24,360 bases of DNA, taken from the IMG/VR virus record IMGVR_UViG_3300017750_000114, positions 1 to 24,360 of that record; one strand, written 5' to 3'. Shown here piece by piece: positions 14,274 through 20,946 of the stretch. The DNA comes from a virus. The position numbers were made by a program, and so were the translations under genes. The notes beneath the pieces are model-generated. The model made no database searches and was not told the DNA's origin. It saw nothing but the letters and a program-made list of their open reading frames with translations. Position 1 is the first letter of the stretch, and the number at the start of each line of letters is the position of its first letter.

Positions 14274-15932
14274 TTACCTAACTTTTCCTTTTTTCGCAAG
14301 GAGGTTTGCTGTAATTAAACTTGAGTAGTTACCCTTAACTTCAAAAGTCATTCTAATTCTAAATGTTTTACCTGTTCTTGCCAAAGGAATTTTATATTCT
14401 CTAGGACCAGACGTTGCTGCATAGGTAGCCTTACCGTACAAAGAAGCCTGAGAACTTGAGGGACCAGCACCGTAAAGATAATTAACGGCATCACTGGTTA
14501 AGTTAAATGTTTTAGAGTATGCTGATCCATACTCGTAGTCTTTATATAGTTGGATAGTAGCAGCCGCTCCCTGTCCTCCGGTAACGGTAATTAACCCTGT
14601 CTTGATTATCTTAGCAAACACTTGATCTCCAAAGTCTGACCAGGGTGTTTGAAATAACCAACTATAGTCTGTATTAGTTGAGGTCCAACATTTTGATCCG
14701 TCCCAAGTTCCTCCCGCCGCTGTACAAGCTGCTTCATTTCCAAAGCTGGCCGTTGAGTCCGTAAGAGTTACATCGTAATATCCATCGTACTCTGCTAAAG
14801 AATCAGTCGTACCAAAATAAAGTTTACCGTCAAAAGTGTACAAAGCAGACAGAGGCTCTAAGTTAAAGGTCCACGTTGTAATCCTGGGAAACTCCATCTT
14901 ACCTACAGAAAAATCAAAAACGTAGGCTTTGTCATTGTCAGGCATTAACGTGAGAATAAAACCTTCTTTCTGGTAGTATATGCTTTTAATGTTTTCTACG
15001 GCAGCCTGAGTAAGTATACGGGTAAGATCATTACGAACTGTAGTGGACAGTCCCTCAACGGGAGCCCTACCGTCTGTCTGAGTGACACGCCTTATGGAGA
15101 CCAGCCCTTCGTAACTTAGGAAAAACAGATCGGCCCCTACGTACACTACGTTGTCTCTACCCGCAAGTCCAACGTCTCGTATAATTTCCTCTAAAACCAT
15201 TGTGGCGGGATTAATGGCCCCGCTGTAAATAACAATGTTTTGTTTTCCAAAGATAACCAGTTTGTTTTCCAGAGAAGCCAAGTGTATAATTTCATCATTA
15301 CCCCATACAGTCTTAAGGTCTAATGCTCCAGCGGCTCCTCCGTTTAATTTTTCTCCAATCAAGTTATCGGAGTAGTAGATTGTTCCCTTGGCCTCTGTAA
15401 TACCACCATAGAATACCCTACCAAACTCACCCAAAGCACAGTTAGGGTCAAAGGTTGTTACTCCAGCAGGAGCAGCATAGGCCCCTAAGTCATCTATGTC
15501 GTACCAGTTAGTCCCGTCGTAGTTAATAACTTTATGTCCTGACTGTACTCCCCAAAACTCATTGTTAAAGTTTACCCACTGCCAGTTGCTATCACTAATA
15601 GTCTGAGGACTACCTGAGAAGGACTGCTCTACTAAAGTATCTGGAGCAGTAGCAGTGTTTAGTTTTACAATCTTAGCCCCTGTACCAGCATAATACTCTC
15701 TAGTTCTGTCTGACTTAACAAACTCTCCTATGGACTTTATGGCTCCAGTAGTGACGGGTGTAGTAATTTGTTTAACACCCTTTCGAGGACCCATACGACC
15801 TTCTAAGTCATACACTACGTTGTTGGCTTCCGTAAGAAACTCAAGACCAAGTGTTGCACTTTGAGCTTGGGTATTAAGACCTTTTGCTCCTAATCCCGCC
15901 AGGAGTATTGAACTTGTATTTTTAGCTGGCAT
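14274..15932 (-). CDS. tail tubular protein B / nozzle-like or stabilisation protein
   Basis: 552 aa, mostly beta-strand. The N-terminus (ATLGLEFLTEANNVVYDLEGRMGPRKGV) is the usual opening of podoviral tail-nozzle and P22 gp10-like stabilisation proteins, where an N-terminal strand leads to 'nvr...G.l..RpG'. It is followed by propeller-like repeats (REYYAGTGAKIVKLN, EFGRVFYGGITEAKGTIYYS, LVIFGKQNIVIYSG, DLFFLSYEGLVSIRR). It sits directly after the gp11-like adaptor, as in T7 (genes 11 and 12). Residues about 400-418 form a Cys-bracketed insert with C403 and C415 (CTAAGGTWDGSKC). The start ATG 15932 overlaps the adaptor gene by 11 bases. Role: distal tail tube and seal for DNA exit. Confidence 0.75.
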   Translation of the reverse strand: MPAKNTSSILLAGLGAKGLNTQAQSATLGLEFLTEANNVVYDLEGRMGPRKGVKQITTPVTTGAIKSIGEFVKSDRTREYYAGTGAKIVKLNTATAPDTLVEQSFSGSPQTISDSNWQWVNFNNEFWGVQSGHKVINYDGTNWYDIDDLGAYAAPAGVTTFDPNCALGEFGRVFYGGITEAKGTIYYSDNLIGEKLNGGAAGALDLKTVWGNDEIIHLASLENKLVIFGKQNIVIYSGAINPATMVLEEIIRDVGLAGRDNVVYVGADLFFLSYEGLVSIRRVTQTDGRAPVEGLSTTVRNDLTRILTQAAVENIKSIYYQKEGFILTLMPDNDKAYVFDFSVGKMEFPRITTWTFNLEPLSALYTFDGKLYFGTTDSLAEYDGYYDVTLTDSTASFGNEAACTAAGGTWDGSKCWTSTNTDYSWLFQTPWSDFGDQVFAKIIKTGLITVTGGQGAAATIQLYKDYEYGSAYSKTFNLTSDAVNYLYGAGPSSSQASLYGKATYAATSGPREYKIPLARTGKTFRIRMTFEVKGNYSSLITANLLAKKGKVR

Positions 15933-16578
15933 ACCAAGTATTCTCGTCTACAGTCCTATCAGAGTCTTGAGAAATAGCGTCAGTTAAAGAAAGAGTAAAC
16001 CGTTGTCCAGCAGTATCTGACACAGTACCCCCGTCTTCCCCACGCTCGTTTAGTGCAAGAGAGTAGGCTCCAAGAACAATAAGGTTTTCAGGTACGGTAA
16101 AAGTATCTGCCGCTAGAGTACGGTCTGTTTGAGGAATAACTACGTTTACTTTAATGTCGTATGCTCCTGCCGGTGTGGGCCAAAAGTGTATGTCATTATC
16201 CTTTAAACGAAAGTAAGTAGGTTGACCAGTTTGTGTAGTACCTATGTAAGTGTAGTTAAGAAATTGAGCATCGCTGATTTGTCTTAAGACTGCATCGTTT
16301 GTATTATCAAAAACCTGAAGGATGCGAGAACGGCTGGTTACATTAGACATATCGTAAGCTGCTGTTGAAGCTGAAGTTGTTACAGTTTCTATGGAACGAA
16401 GGGAGGTCCAGTTCCAAGCGTCCTCTACAATATCCTTAGCTTCATTAACCAGTTCACCAATAAGTTTTTGATAGTCATCTACGTTACCTGCCGCAGAAAT
16501 AACTCCTGACCAGTCTGCGCCTATAGTATCTTCTCGTAGTCTTGTAAGTACTTTGTCAATAACTGTTCTATAACTCAT
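15922..16578 (-). CDS. tail tubular protein A (gp11-like head-tail adaptor)
   Basis: 218 aa. MSYRTVIDKVLTRLREDTIG opens a helical part that runs through LIGELVNEAKDIVEDAWNWT. A beta part follows (YDMSNVTSRSRILQVFDNT, TYFRLKDNDIHFWPTPAGAY, IKVNVVIPQTDR), ending in helices (ENLIVLGAYSLALNERGEDGG). This helix-then-beta layout with 'W.wt.lr' and 'f.l....i..wPtP' matches gp11/tail-tube-A proteins that join portal to nozzle. The ATG at 16578 overlaps the lysozyme stop (ATGA). Confidence 0.85.
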   Translation of the reverse strand: MSYRTVIDKVLTRLREDTIGADWSGVISAAGNVDDYQKLIGELVNEAKDIVEDAWNWTSLRSIETVTTSASTAAYDMSNVTSRSRILQVFDNTNDAVLRQISDAQFLNYTYIGTTQTGQPTYFRLKDNDIHFWPTPAGAYDIKVNVVIPQTDRTLAADTFTVPENLIVLGAYSLALNERGEDGGTVSDTAGQRFTLSLTDAISQDSDRTVDENTWYAS

Positions 16579-17027
16579 GTTATTTCCTCATCTAAAAATA
16601 ATTCTCTTTCCGCAACTCGTCTACGAAGAAGTCCCTTTATTGGTCTGCCCCCTGCAAACTTCCATCTTAAGAACTCATCGGCACATCCTAAGTAGTCTTT
16701 ACGGTTTAGCTTCATTCTGGCTGTACTTCTTTGGAAGGCTCCAGAACCTACGTTGTACACAAAACTACATAAAGCTGCAAACTGGTTTTCCGTTAGAGGG
16801 ACCTTAACTAAACTAGCAATACGACCTTCTGTAGTCTTAAGATCTCTTTCCATTAAGTCTACTGCTTGATCTTTAGTAATGTTAGGGTGGTCAGCAGTAA
16901 CCCTTTTGCCATTTACACCATAAATTGAACCAAAACCTATTGTCCATATTCCAGCTACGTCTTTATATGGTTCTTCAGAAAATCCCTCAAAGTCCTTTAG
17001 TAAGTGAAGACCTTTGTCATTTATCAT
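16575..17027 (-). CDS. GH24 T4-type lysozyme (endolysin)
   Basis: 150 aa from ATG 17027, which overlaps the holin stop as ATGA; M at 17036 is an alternative. It cleaves the glycan strand of peptidoglycan at lysis. Catalytic E14, D23 and T29 show the GH24 spacing E-x8-D-x5-T in KDFEGFSEEPYKDVAGIWTIGFG (shown here in part). Conserved LTENQFAALCSFVYNVG and GLLRRRVAERELFL follow. There is no signal peptide or signal-anchor at this start, so release through holin lesions is expected. The same frame is open further upstream, inside the holin gene, and would encode a hydrophobic segment; see findings. Confidence 0.93.
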   Translation of the reverse strand: MINDKGLHLLKDFEGFSEEPYKDVAGIWTIGFGSIYGVNGKRVTADHPNITKDQAVDLMERDLKTTEGRIASLVKVPLTENQFAALCSFVYNVGSGAFQRSTARMKLNRKDYLGCADEFLRWKFAGGRPIKGLLRRRVAERELFLDEEIT

Positions 17028-17458
17028 TTCGACCATTTCGACACTAAGCGTTGACCGAACCAAAAACTGATAATAACACTGAAGATTCCGACTATCTCGT
17101 CTGACCATAGGTTCCTGAAAATTTCCTGACTGATCATATCGAATGCCGAAAGAAAAGTAAGCAATACAAATTCCAAGAAAAAGAAATATGTAATGAGCGG
17201 TCTTACTGTAGCGGAAAGATTTACAACCCATTGACTTGCCCTTTTGGTTTGTTCATCTACATTCTTATGTACAGCTATATTTACTTCGCCTACGCTGGCT
17301 ATTAAAGCCTCGTCTCGCTTGTCCTGGGCCTGTTGAGCCATTAGTTTTAGCTCGTGTTCTTTATCCCGCTGATCTTGTTTGGCATCCATAAACATTTTAA
17401 ACAGACCAGGGCCAGTAGAAGTAACAAACCCAAGTACTGATCCAACAAGACTAAGCAT
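17024..17458 (-). CDS. three-TM GTA-type holin
   Basis: 144 aa, resembling the 3TM holin family first described for gene-transfer agents (PF11351). It has an N-terminal hydrophobic segment (MLSLVGSVLGFVTSTGPGLF) and a charged coiled coil (about 25-75). Next is W77 with the characteristic TVRPLITYFFFLEF membrane segment (84-97 onwards), and then a last segment ending IISFWFGQRLVSK (129-141). The RPLIT and FWFGxR elements are the family hallmarks as I know them. It would form inner-membrane lesions that time lysis and release the lysozyme encoded immediately downstream (ATGA overlap). Confidence 0.85.
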   Translation of the reverse strand: MLSLVGSVLGFVTSTGPGLFKMFMDAKQDQRDKEHELKLMAQQAQDKRDEALIASVGEVNIAVHKNVDEQTKRASQWVVNLSATVRPLITYFFFLEFVLLTFLSAFDMISQEIFRNLWSDEIVGIFSVIISFWFGQRLVSKWSK

Positions 17459-17705
17459 TTATTTCTTCCGCTCCTTGTGTTTTTGTATCTGGTTCTTTTT
17501 GTTCTTCTTGTTCAGAATTTTTTGGAGGATCAAATCTAATATCTTTACAATAACCAGCCCAACTTTTTATTATTCCCATGTCTTGCATTGGTTGAAATTG
17601 AGATATAATAACTTCTGAAGGTGGACACTCTTCTACTATTGCAATGTTATGCGTTATGGTATCATCTTGATGCCAAAGAAATATCAATAAAAAAAGTTTT
17701 GTCAT
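17451..17705 (-). CDS. small secreted-looking protein of the lysis cassette, unknown
   Basis: 84 aa. A short hydrophobic N-terminus (MTKLFLLIFLWHQDD) could be a signal or anchor, though it is short and lacks a clear cleavage site. C27 (EECPPSEV) and C53 (AGYCKDIRFDPP) might form a disulfide if exported. The tail is Glu/Gln/Lys-rich (NSEQEEQKEPDTKTQ). The conserved-looking core is IISQFQPMQDMGIIKSWAGYCKDIRF. No lipobox, so it is not a typical outer-membrane spanin. It overlaps both neighbours by 4 and 8 bases, between a TM/coiled-coil protein and the holin. Confidence 0.6.
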   Translation of the reverse strand: MTKLFLLIFLWHQDDTITHNIAIVEECPPSEVIISQFQPMQDMGIIKSWAGYCKDIRFDPPKNSEQEEQKEPDTKTQGAEEINA

Positions 17706-18037
17706 GGGTGAACTCCATTGTGCATTTTATGTTGCCTGTCTACTTCTTTTTCTAAGTGTTGTATTGATACTTCCATTTTAGCTACTTGTTTATTCTGGTT
17801 AGCCAAAGCAGAAACTGAATTAATTTCAGCCAATGTTTTTACTTTTGATGCTACTACTTCATGCCCACTTTCTAAACTATCTATTCGTTTATCTATTTCT
17901 CTAAGTCTTTTTTCTACATCAGCTAAAGATTCTAGTATTGCTTTAATTTGCATTTTACCTACGGCTGCTGCACCAGCCACAGAAAAAATAATACCGCCTA
18001 ACGTAATTAAAAACTTTATGTCAACTGCGCCATCCAT
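17702..18037 (-). CDS. TM plus coiled-coil membrane protein, candidate i-spanin-like
   Basis: 111 aa. One N-terminal membrane segment (about 8-28: KFLITLGGIIFSVAGAAAVG) is followed by a long coiled coil (ESLADVEKRLREIDKRIDSL, continuing through KMEVSIQHLEKEVDRQHKMH). This topology, signal-anchor plus periplasmic coiled coil, is that of inner-membrane spanins and also of several phage holin-associated proteins. No sequence family is recognised. TAATG overlap with the upstream gene and ATGA overlap with the downstream one place it inside the lysis cassette. Confidence 0.55.
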   Translation of the reverse strand: MDGAVDIKFLITLGGIIFSVAGAAAVGKMQIKAILESLADVEKRLREIDKRIDSLESGHEVVASKVKTLAEINSVSALANQNKQVAKMEVSIQHLEKEVDRQHKMHNGVHP

Positions 18038-18561
18038 TACTGAGACGCCTTAAGATGCAAAAGTAAAAACACTCCTCCAGCAATAAACCCAATTACAGCA
18101 ATACCTTTTAAAATTTCTAATGCTGTTTTTACCCAAAAAGACTTTCCTTCTTCAGCTTTTCTTTGGGCCTCTTCACGTTTTTCACGTTGTTTCTTATGCT
18201 TTTCAGCTATACGTTTAGATCGCTCTAGCTCAATCTTTTTAAATGTACCTTTGCCCCACTTATTATCTATTTCTCTTTCAAGACTTTTTAAGTTACGAGC
18301 AATTTGTTCTTTTTCTAAAACATCAGCAGCTACGGAACCAAGAGAAGTATCATCATCAAAAGCATCGTCACCTTCCTTTGCTCGTATATTAATTATTTGT
18401 TGTGTACGACTTTTGGGTTTACCTTTAGTTTCTGGTTTTTGGTCTGCTTCTTGTGCAGTAAAAAGATCATCTAAACCCTTTGCAATATCCTTAACGTGCT
18501 TTGCGCTTTTTACTAACGTTCTCGTTGTGGCTATGGCAGTGGCTATAGTAACCGGGTCCAT
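18037..18561 (-). CDS. tail-anchored coiled-coil protein, MDPVTIATAI family
   Basis: 174 aa. The N-terminus (MDPVTIATAIATTRTLVKSA) resembles a group of hypothetical proteins I know from marine phages, in which 'MDPisIAtA...' opens a helical protein located near lysis genes. The middle is strongly charged and coiled coil (KSLEREIDNKWGKGTFKKIE to AQRKAEEGKSFW). A C-terminal membrane segment (about 149-169, LKGIAVIGFIAGGVFLLLHL) would anchor it. Function unknown; a membrane-remodelling or lysis-timing role is inference. TAATG overlaps occur at both ends. Confidence 0.6.
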   Translation of the reverse strand: MDPVTIATAIATTRTLVKSAKHVKDIAKGLDDLFTAQEADQKPETKGKPKSRTQQIINIRAKEGDDAFDDDTSLGSVAADVLEKEQIARNLKSLEREIDNKWGKGTFKKIELERSKRIAEKHKKQREKREEAQRKAEEGKSFWVKTALEILKGIAVIGFIAGGVFLLLHLKASQ

Positions 18562-18719
18562 TAGTCCCTATCCATCCATTTTTTTACGGTTTCAGATTCC
18601 CAAATTCTAATAGATAACCACACAATAGTAAACACTGCCGCAATATCAGGAAGCAAAGAAAACCAACTTCCAAGCCCACCCGCTACAGCAGCGGCATCTA
18701 TTACAGGTTTAACTTCCAT
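18561..18719 (-). CDS. 52-aa single-TM holin-like protein
   Basis: Read on the minus strand from ATG 18719 to TAA 18561. The product opens MEVKPVIDAAAVAGGLGSWF, has the membrane stretch SLLPDIAAVFTIVWLSIRIW (20-39) and ends ESETVKKWMDRD. A small protein with an amphipathic Ala/Gly-rich N-terminus, one hydrophobic helix and a short charged tail fits class II/III-type holins such as T7 gp17.5. Similar 'lPsIAA.fsiiW...RIyE' proteins occur in marine phages in my memory. Both ends overlap neighbours as TAATG. It is the second holin candidate in the window. Confidence 0.7.
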   Translation of the reverse strand: MEVKPVIDAAAVAGGLGSWFSLLPDIAAVFTIVWLSIRIWESETVKKWMDRD

Positions 18720-19276
18720 TACGCTTCAGGCCAATCGTGGATCGGAGCGTTTCCGTTTTTAGGTACAATAAACAACGCCTTAAACGTATCAAGATCAGCA
18801 GCATTAGTAATTGCTGTTTCTATGTCTAAACATTTAGAAATAACAGCCGCACGATAAGTTGCCACATTCGAATCAATAGCACGATCACGTTCTGCTTTGG
18901 CAATCACTTGCCAATCAGTAGGAGCCAACAAAGAGTGTGCTGTTTCTTTTGTTTTAGTAATCCACGGTGATTTAAGACCCTTAGTTACAACTTCTTTACC
19001 GTCAACCGTCTCTGTAACATCGTCTAGGTTTTTTGCCGTAGAGGTCCAAGAGCCTTCGTTGCTGTTGTAGGAAGAATAGTAAAAATTACTATCGGGTTGA
19101 GGTTCAACTTCACGGATAAACAAAGACTGGCCACCTTCGTCAAACAAAGGCTCATCCACTTTGGCATTATTGGTTTGACCGCCATCGGGTCTAAAAATAA
19201 CTGCCAAAGAGTTAAATGACTTTCTTCCCTTGCCGTCAGCAACAATTGCATTACTTTCGTTTTTAATTACGTACAT
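18719..19276 (-). CDS. tail-assembly-chaperone-like protein
   Basis: 185 aa. The C-terminal part (about 115-185) has APTDWQVIAKAERDRAIDSN, ATYRAAVISKCLDIETAI and a final PIHDWPEA. This is the arrangement of the phage tail assembly chaperone-like domain (PF16778 type: 'tDW..irk.e.g..vp..v..YR.alr'). The N-terminal half is a beta-rich region (MYVIKNESNAIVADGKGRKS, FYYSSYNSNEGSWTS). In marine podoviruses such proteins accompany tail-fibre genes, possibly helping fibre folding or attachment. ATG 19276 has AGGAG upstream in a 24-base gap. Confidence 0.65.
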   Translation of the reverse strand: MYVIKNESNAIVADGKGRKSFNSLAVIFRPDGGQTNNAKVDEPLFDEGGQSLFIREVEPQPDSNFYYSSYNSNEGSWTSTAKNLDDVTETVDGKEVVTKGLKSPWITKTKETAHSLLAPTDWQVIAKAERDRAIDSNVATYRAAVISKCLDIETAITNAADLDTFKALFIVPKNGNAPIHDWPEA

Positions 19277-19300
19277 TAATTTCTCCTAGTTTTCTAACTT

Positions 19301-20050
19301 TTAGCTAGTTGGCGTATCAGTTGATTGCGTAGCAGCATTGTTGTTGGTAAAATCGTTAGAATTTCCGCTGGCATCATCGCCTAGATCGCTGCCAGATGAA
19401 GCGAAGTTTAAATAAAAGCCATTTGATCCAAAAGTATTGGAGGTAGGATCAATCGGGGTCCAAGTGCCACCGTTATCCTCTGCAAAAGCTGTCGGTGCTA
19501 GACTTTGACCATCGCAGTATATGACCTCCGCCATCCGACCGTCAAAAGTATGCGCCGTTGATCCCGACCAACTAGCAATTCTCCAGCCAGTTGAGGTAAA
19601 CACATTGCCATTTTGGCTGGGATAACTAGCAGCATCAAAGCTGCTAATTTGCGAGCCGTCCAAATAAAGCCTAACGCGATTACTGGAGGTGCTTTGCGAG
19701 GTATCTACGCGAACGACCAGATGTTGCCACGCGGTGGTCGAGGTAAACGTATTTGTAATTGTTATTTCAGTTCCGTTTCCGATAACTAACTTATTCGCAC
19801 TGGTAAAGTATCCCTGGATTTGAACGGAGCCGCCGCTGCCGTGAGTAAATAATCGTAGGTTTGAACCCCCGACGCTGGCGCGTTTAAACCACATGCTTAA
19901 CGTGCCAATGTCAGCATTGGTCGGCGTTCCAAAACCGCTGTCGGCAGACAAAAACTCGGCATCTGCTTTTACGAAGAGACCCGATTTATCCACTTCAAAC
20001 GCGCCCCCCGTTCCGGCAGCGGCCATAAGCAAATTACGGAAGCCCGTCAT
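19301..20050 (-). CDS. LamG/concanavalin A-like tail protein (candidate receptor binding)
   Basis: 249 aa from ATG 20050 (MTGFRNLLMAAAGTGGAFEV), chosen because it overlaps the upstream stop as TAATG; a start at 20116 would add 22 residues inside the previous gene. The fold signature is that of the LamG/ConA lectin-like jelly roll: GTLSMWFKRAS, WQHLVVRVDTSQSTSSNRVR, LYLDGSQISSF, GRMAEVIYCDGQSL, and a terminal NGFYLNFASSGSDLGDDASG with SGNSNDFTNNN. Proteins of this kind are common as appendages in marine phages and probably bind cell-surface glycans. The G+C content seems higher than in its neighbours, consistent with module exchange in host-recognition genes. Confidence 0.85.
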   Translation of the reverse strand: MTGFRNLLMAAAGTGGAFEVDKSGLFVKADAEFLSADSGFGTPTNADIGTLSMWFKRASVGGSNLRLFTHGSGGSVQIQGYFTSANKLVIGNGTEITITNTFTSTTAWQHLVVRVDTSQSTSSNRVRLYLDGSQISSFDAASYPSQNGNVFTSTGWRIASWSGSTAHTFDGRMAEVIYCDGQSLAPTAFAEDNGGTWTPIDPTSNTFGSNGFYLNFASSGSDLGDDASGNSNDFTNNNAATQSTDTPTS

Positions 20051-20622
20051 TATTTCATGTCCAATCCAGCAGCAAACCCATACCAACGGGTTCCGGCATC
20101 TATCGATGTAAAACAAAGCACATCAACTCCAGAAGTCGTCAAAGTCGGGGCTGTTCCACCAGCAAAATCTACAGATGCTGGCCAATTAACTGTTTGACTT
20201 CCACCGTTGGTTAGGTACAAAACAAAGCCACACTGTTCGTCACTGGCAGTAGGGTTGCTAAAGGTAAAAGTATTTGCGCCGGTATCAACTGTTGCACTAA
20301 CTGAGTTGCCAGCCGTCAGGTCAATGTCTTGCGTACCGCCACCAGTAGCTCCTATAGCGTTGGTAACTTCGCCGTAGTCTTTAAGATTAAGACGAGAAAC
20401 AATGTTGTCGTTAAAATTAGTTGCCTCATCGTTTTTAACCGTAGCTGCATCAAACTGTTGAAGAGTTACACCTAAATCATCTGAGTCGTATTTAGTATTA
20501 ACCGCTGTTCGTACAGCAGAAAACTCTGTGTTAAAATCTCCACCAGAAATAATTTTGTTTGCATCAGAATCAGCCAGAGCATCTTTACCGGACCAGCTAA
20601 CTTGAATTGTATAATCGCTCAT
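20050..20622 (-). CDS. tail fibre / appendage protein, 190 aa
   Basis: Beta-rich structural protein. The N-terminus is MSDYTIQVSWSGKDALADSD, followed by a helical DFNTEFSAVRTAVNTKYDSD with repeated Asp/Asn; such elements join fibres to the tail in marine podoviruses. The C-terminal half (QDIDLTAGNSVSATVDTGAN, TFTFSNP, SQTVNWPASVDFAGGTAP) is a beta sandwich commonly found next to LamG-like proteins. Its stop overlaps the LamG gene ATG, so the two are probably translated together. AAGGAG precedes ATG 20622. Confidence 0.7.
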   Translation of the reverse strand: MSDYTIQVSWSGKDALADSDANKIISGGDFNTEFSAVRTAVNTKYDSDDLGVTLQQFDAATVKNDEATNFNDNIVSRLNLKDYGEVTNAIGATGGGTQDIDLTAGNSVSATVDTGANTFTFSNPTASDEQCGFVLYLTNGGSQTVNWPASVDFAGGTAPTLTTSGVDVLCFTSIDAGTRWYGFAAGLDMK

Positions 20623-20626
20623 TTAT

Positions 20627-20824
20627 TTAACTCCTTGAAGAATATCGGGCTATCCCGTAAAGTGATTTTTCGCTACCGTATAATGCTGCATCTCCTGAAT
20701 CAAAAGGAGAGCGTTCCTCTTGTCTTTGATTTGATAGTTTCATAAACAACTGTTGCCTATCCCACTTTGGCGTAGGGGGCTTAGGAAAAGGTTTAAATAA
20801 AGGTTTAGTTCTTCCTCTTGGCAT
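20627..20824 (-). CDS. 65-aa Pro/Lys/Arg-rich protein, unknown
   Basis: The N-terminus is basic and proline-rich (MPRGRTKPLFKPFPKPPTPK). It is followed by WDRQQLFMKLSNQRQEERSP and a Ser/Tyr/Gly-rich end (YGSEKSLYGIARYSSRS). Probably disordered and nucleic-acid or virion associated; this is inferred from composition only. The ATG is preceded by AGAGG from the end of the 39-aa gene. A strong AAGGAG for the next gene follows. Confidence 0.6.
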   Translation of the reverse strand: MPRGRTKPLFKPFPKPPTPKWDRQQLFMKLSNQRQEERSPFDSGDAALYGSEKSLYGIARYSSRS

Positions 20825-20826
20825 AA

Positions 20827-20946
20827 TTAACCTCTAAGCCTTTCTCCTGCCCAACGAGCTAAATTTTTCTTTTTCTTTTCTTCTGTCATTTTTTTCTTTT
20901 TCTTTTTGACAAATTTTCCGGCAACTCTGTTCTTTACTGGTTTCAT
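20827..20946 (-). CDS. 39-aa lysine-rich microprotein
   Basis: Read on the minus strand from ATG 20946 to TAA 20827. The product begins MKPVKNRVAGKFVKKKKKKM, followed by TEEKKKKNLARWAGERLRG. The ATG overlaps the stop of the 191-aa gene as ATGA, and it fills an otherwise empty gap of about 120 bases in a tightly packed operon, so it is probably translated. It is strongly basic, and no family is recognised. Its end supplies the AGAGG site for the 65-aa gene. Confidence 0.55.
   Translation of the reverse strand: MKPVKNRVAGKFVKKKKKKMTEEKKKKNLARWAGERLRG

Noticed and set aside
20051-20116. Longer start for the LamG-like protein giving a Cys/Trp-rich leader
   Set aside because: It overlaps the previous gene by 66 bases, whereas ATG 20050 forms the TAATG coupling seen throughout this operon.
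20868-20907. T-rich runs on the plus strand, resembling terminator tails
   Set aside because: They are the complement of the lysine codon runs of the 39-aa gene and have no preceding stem.
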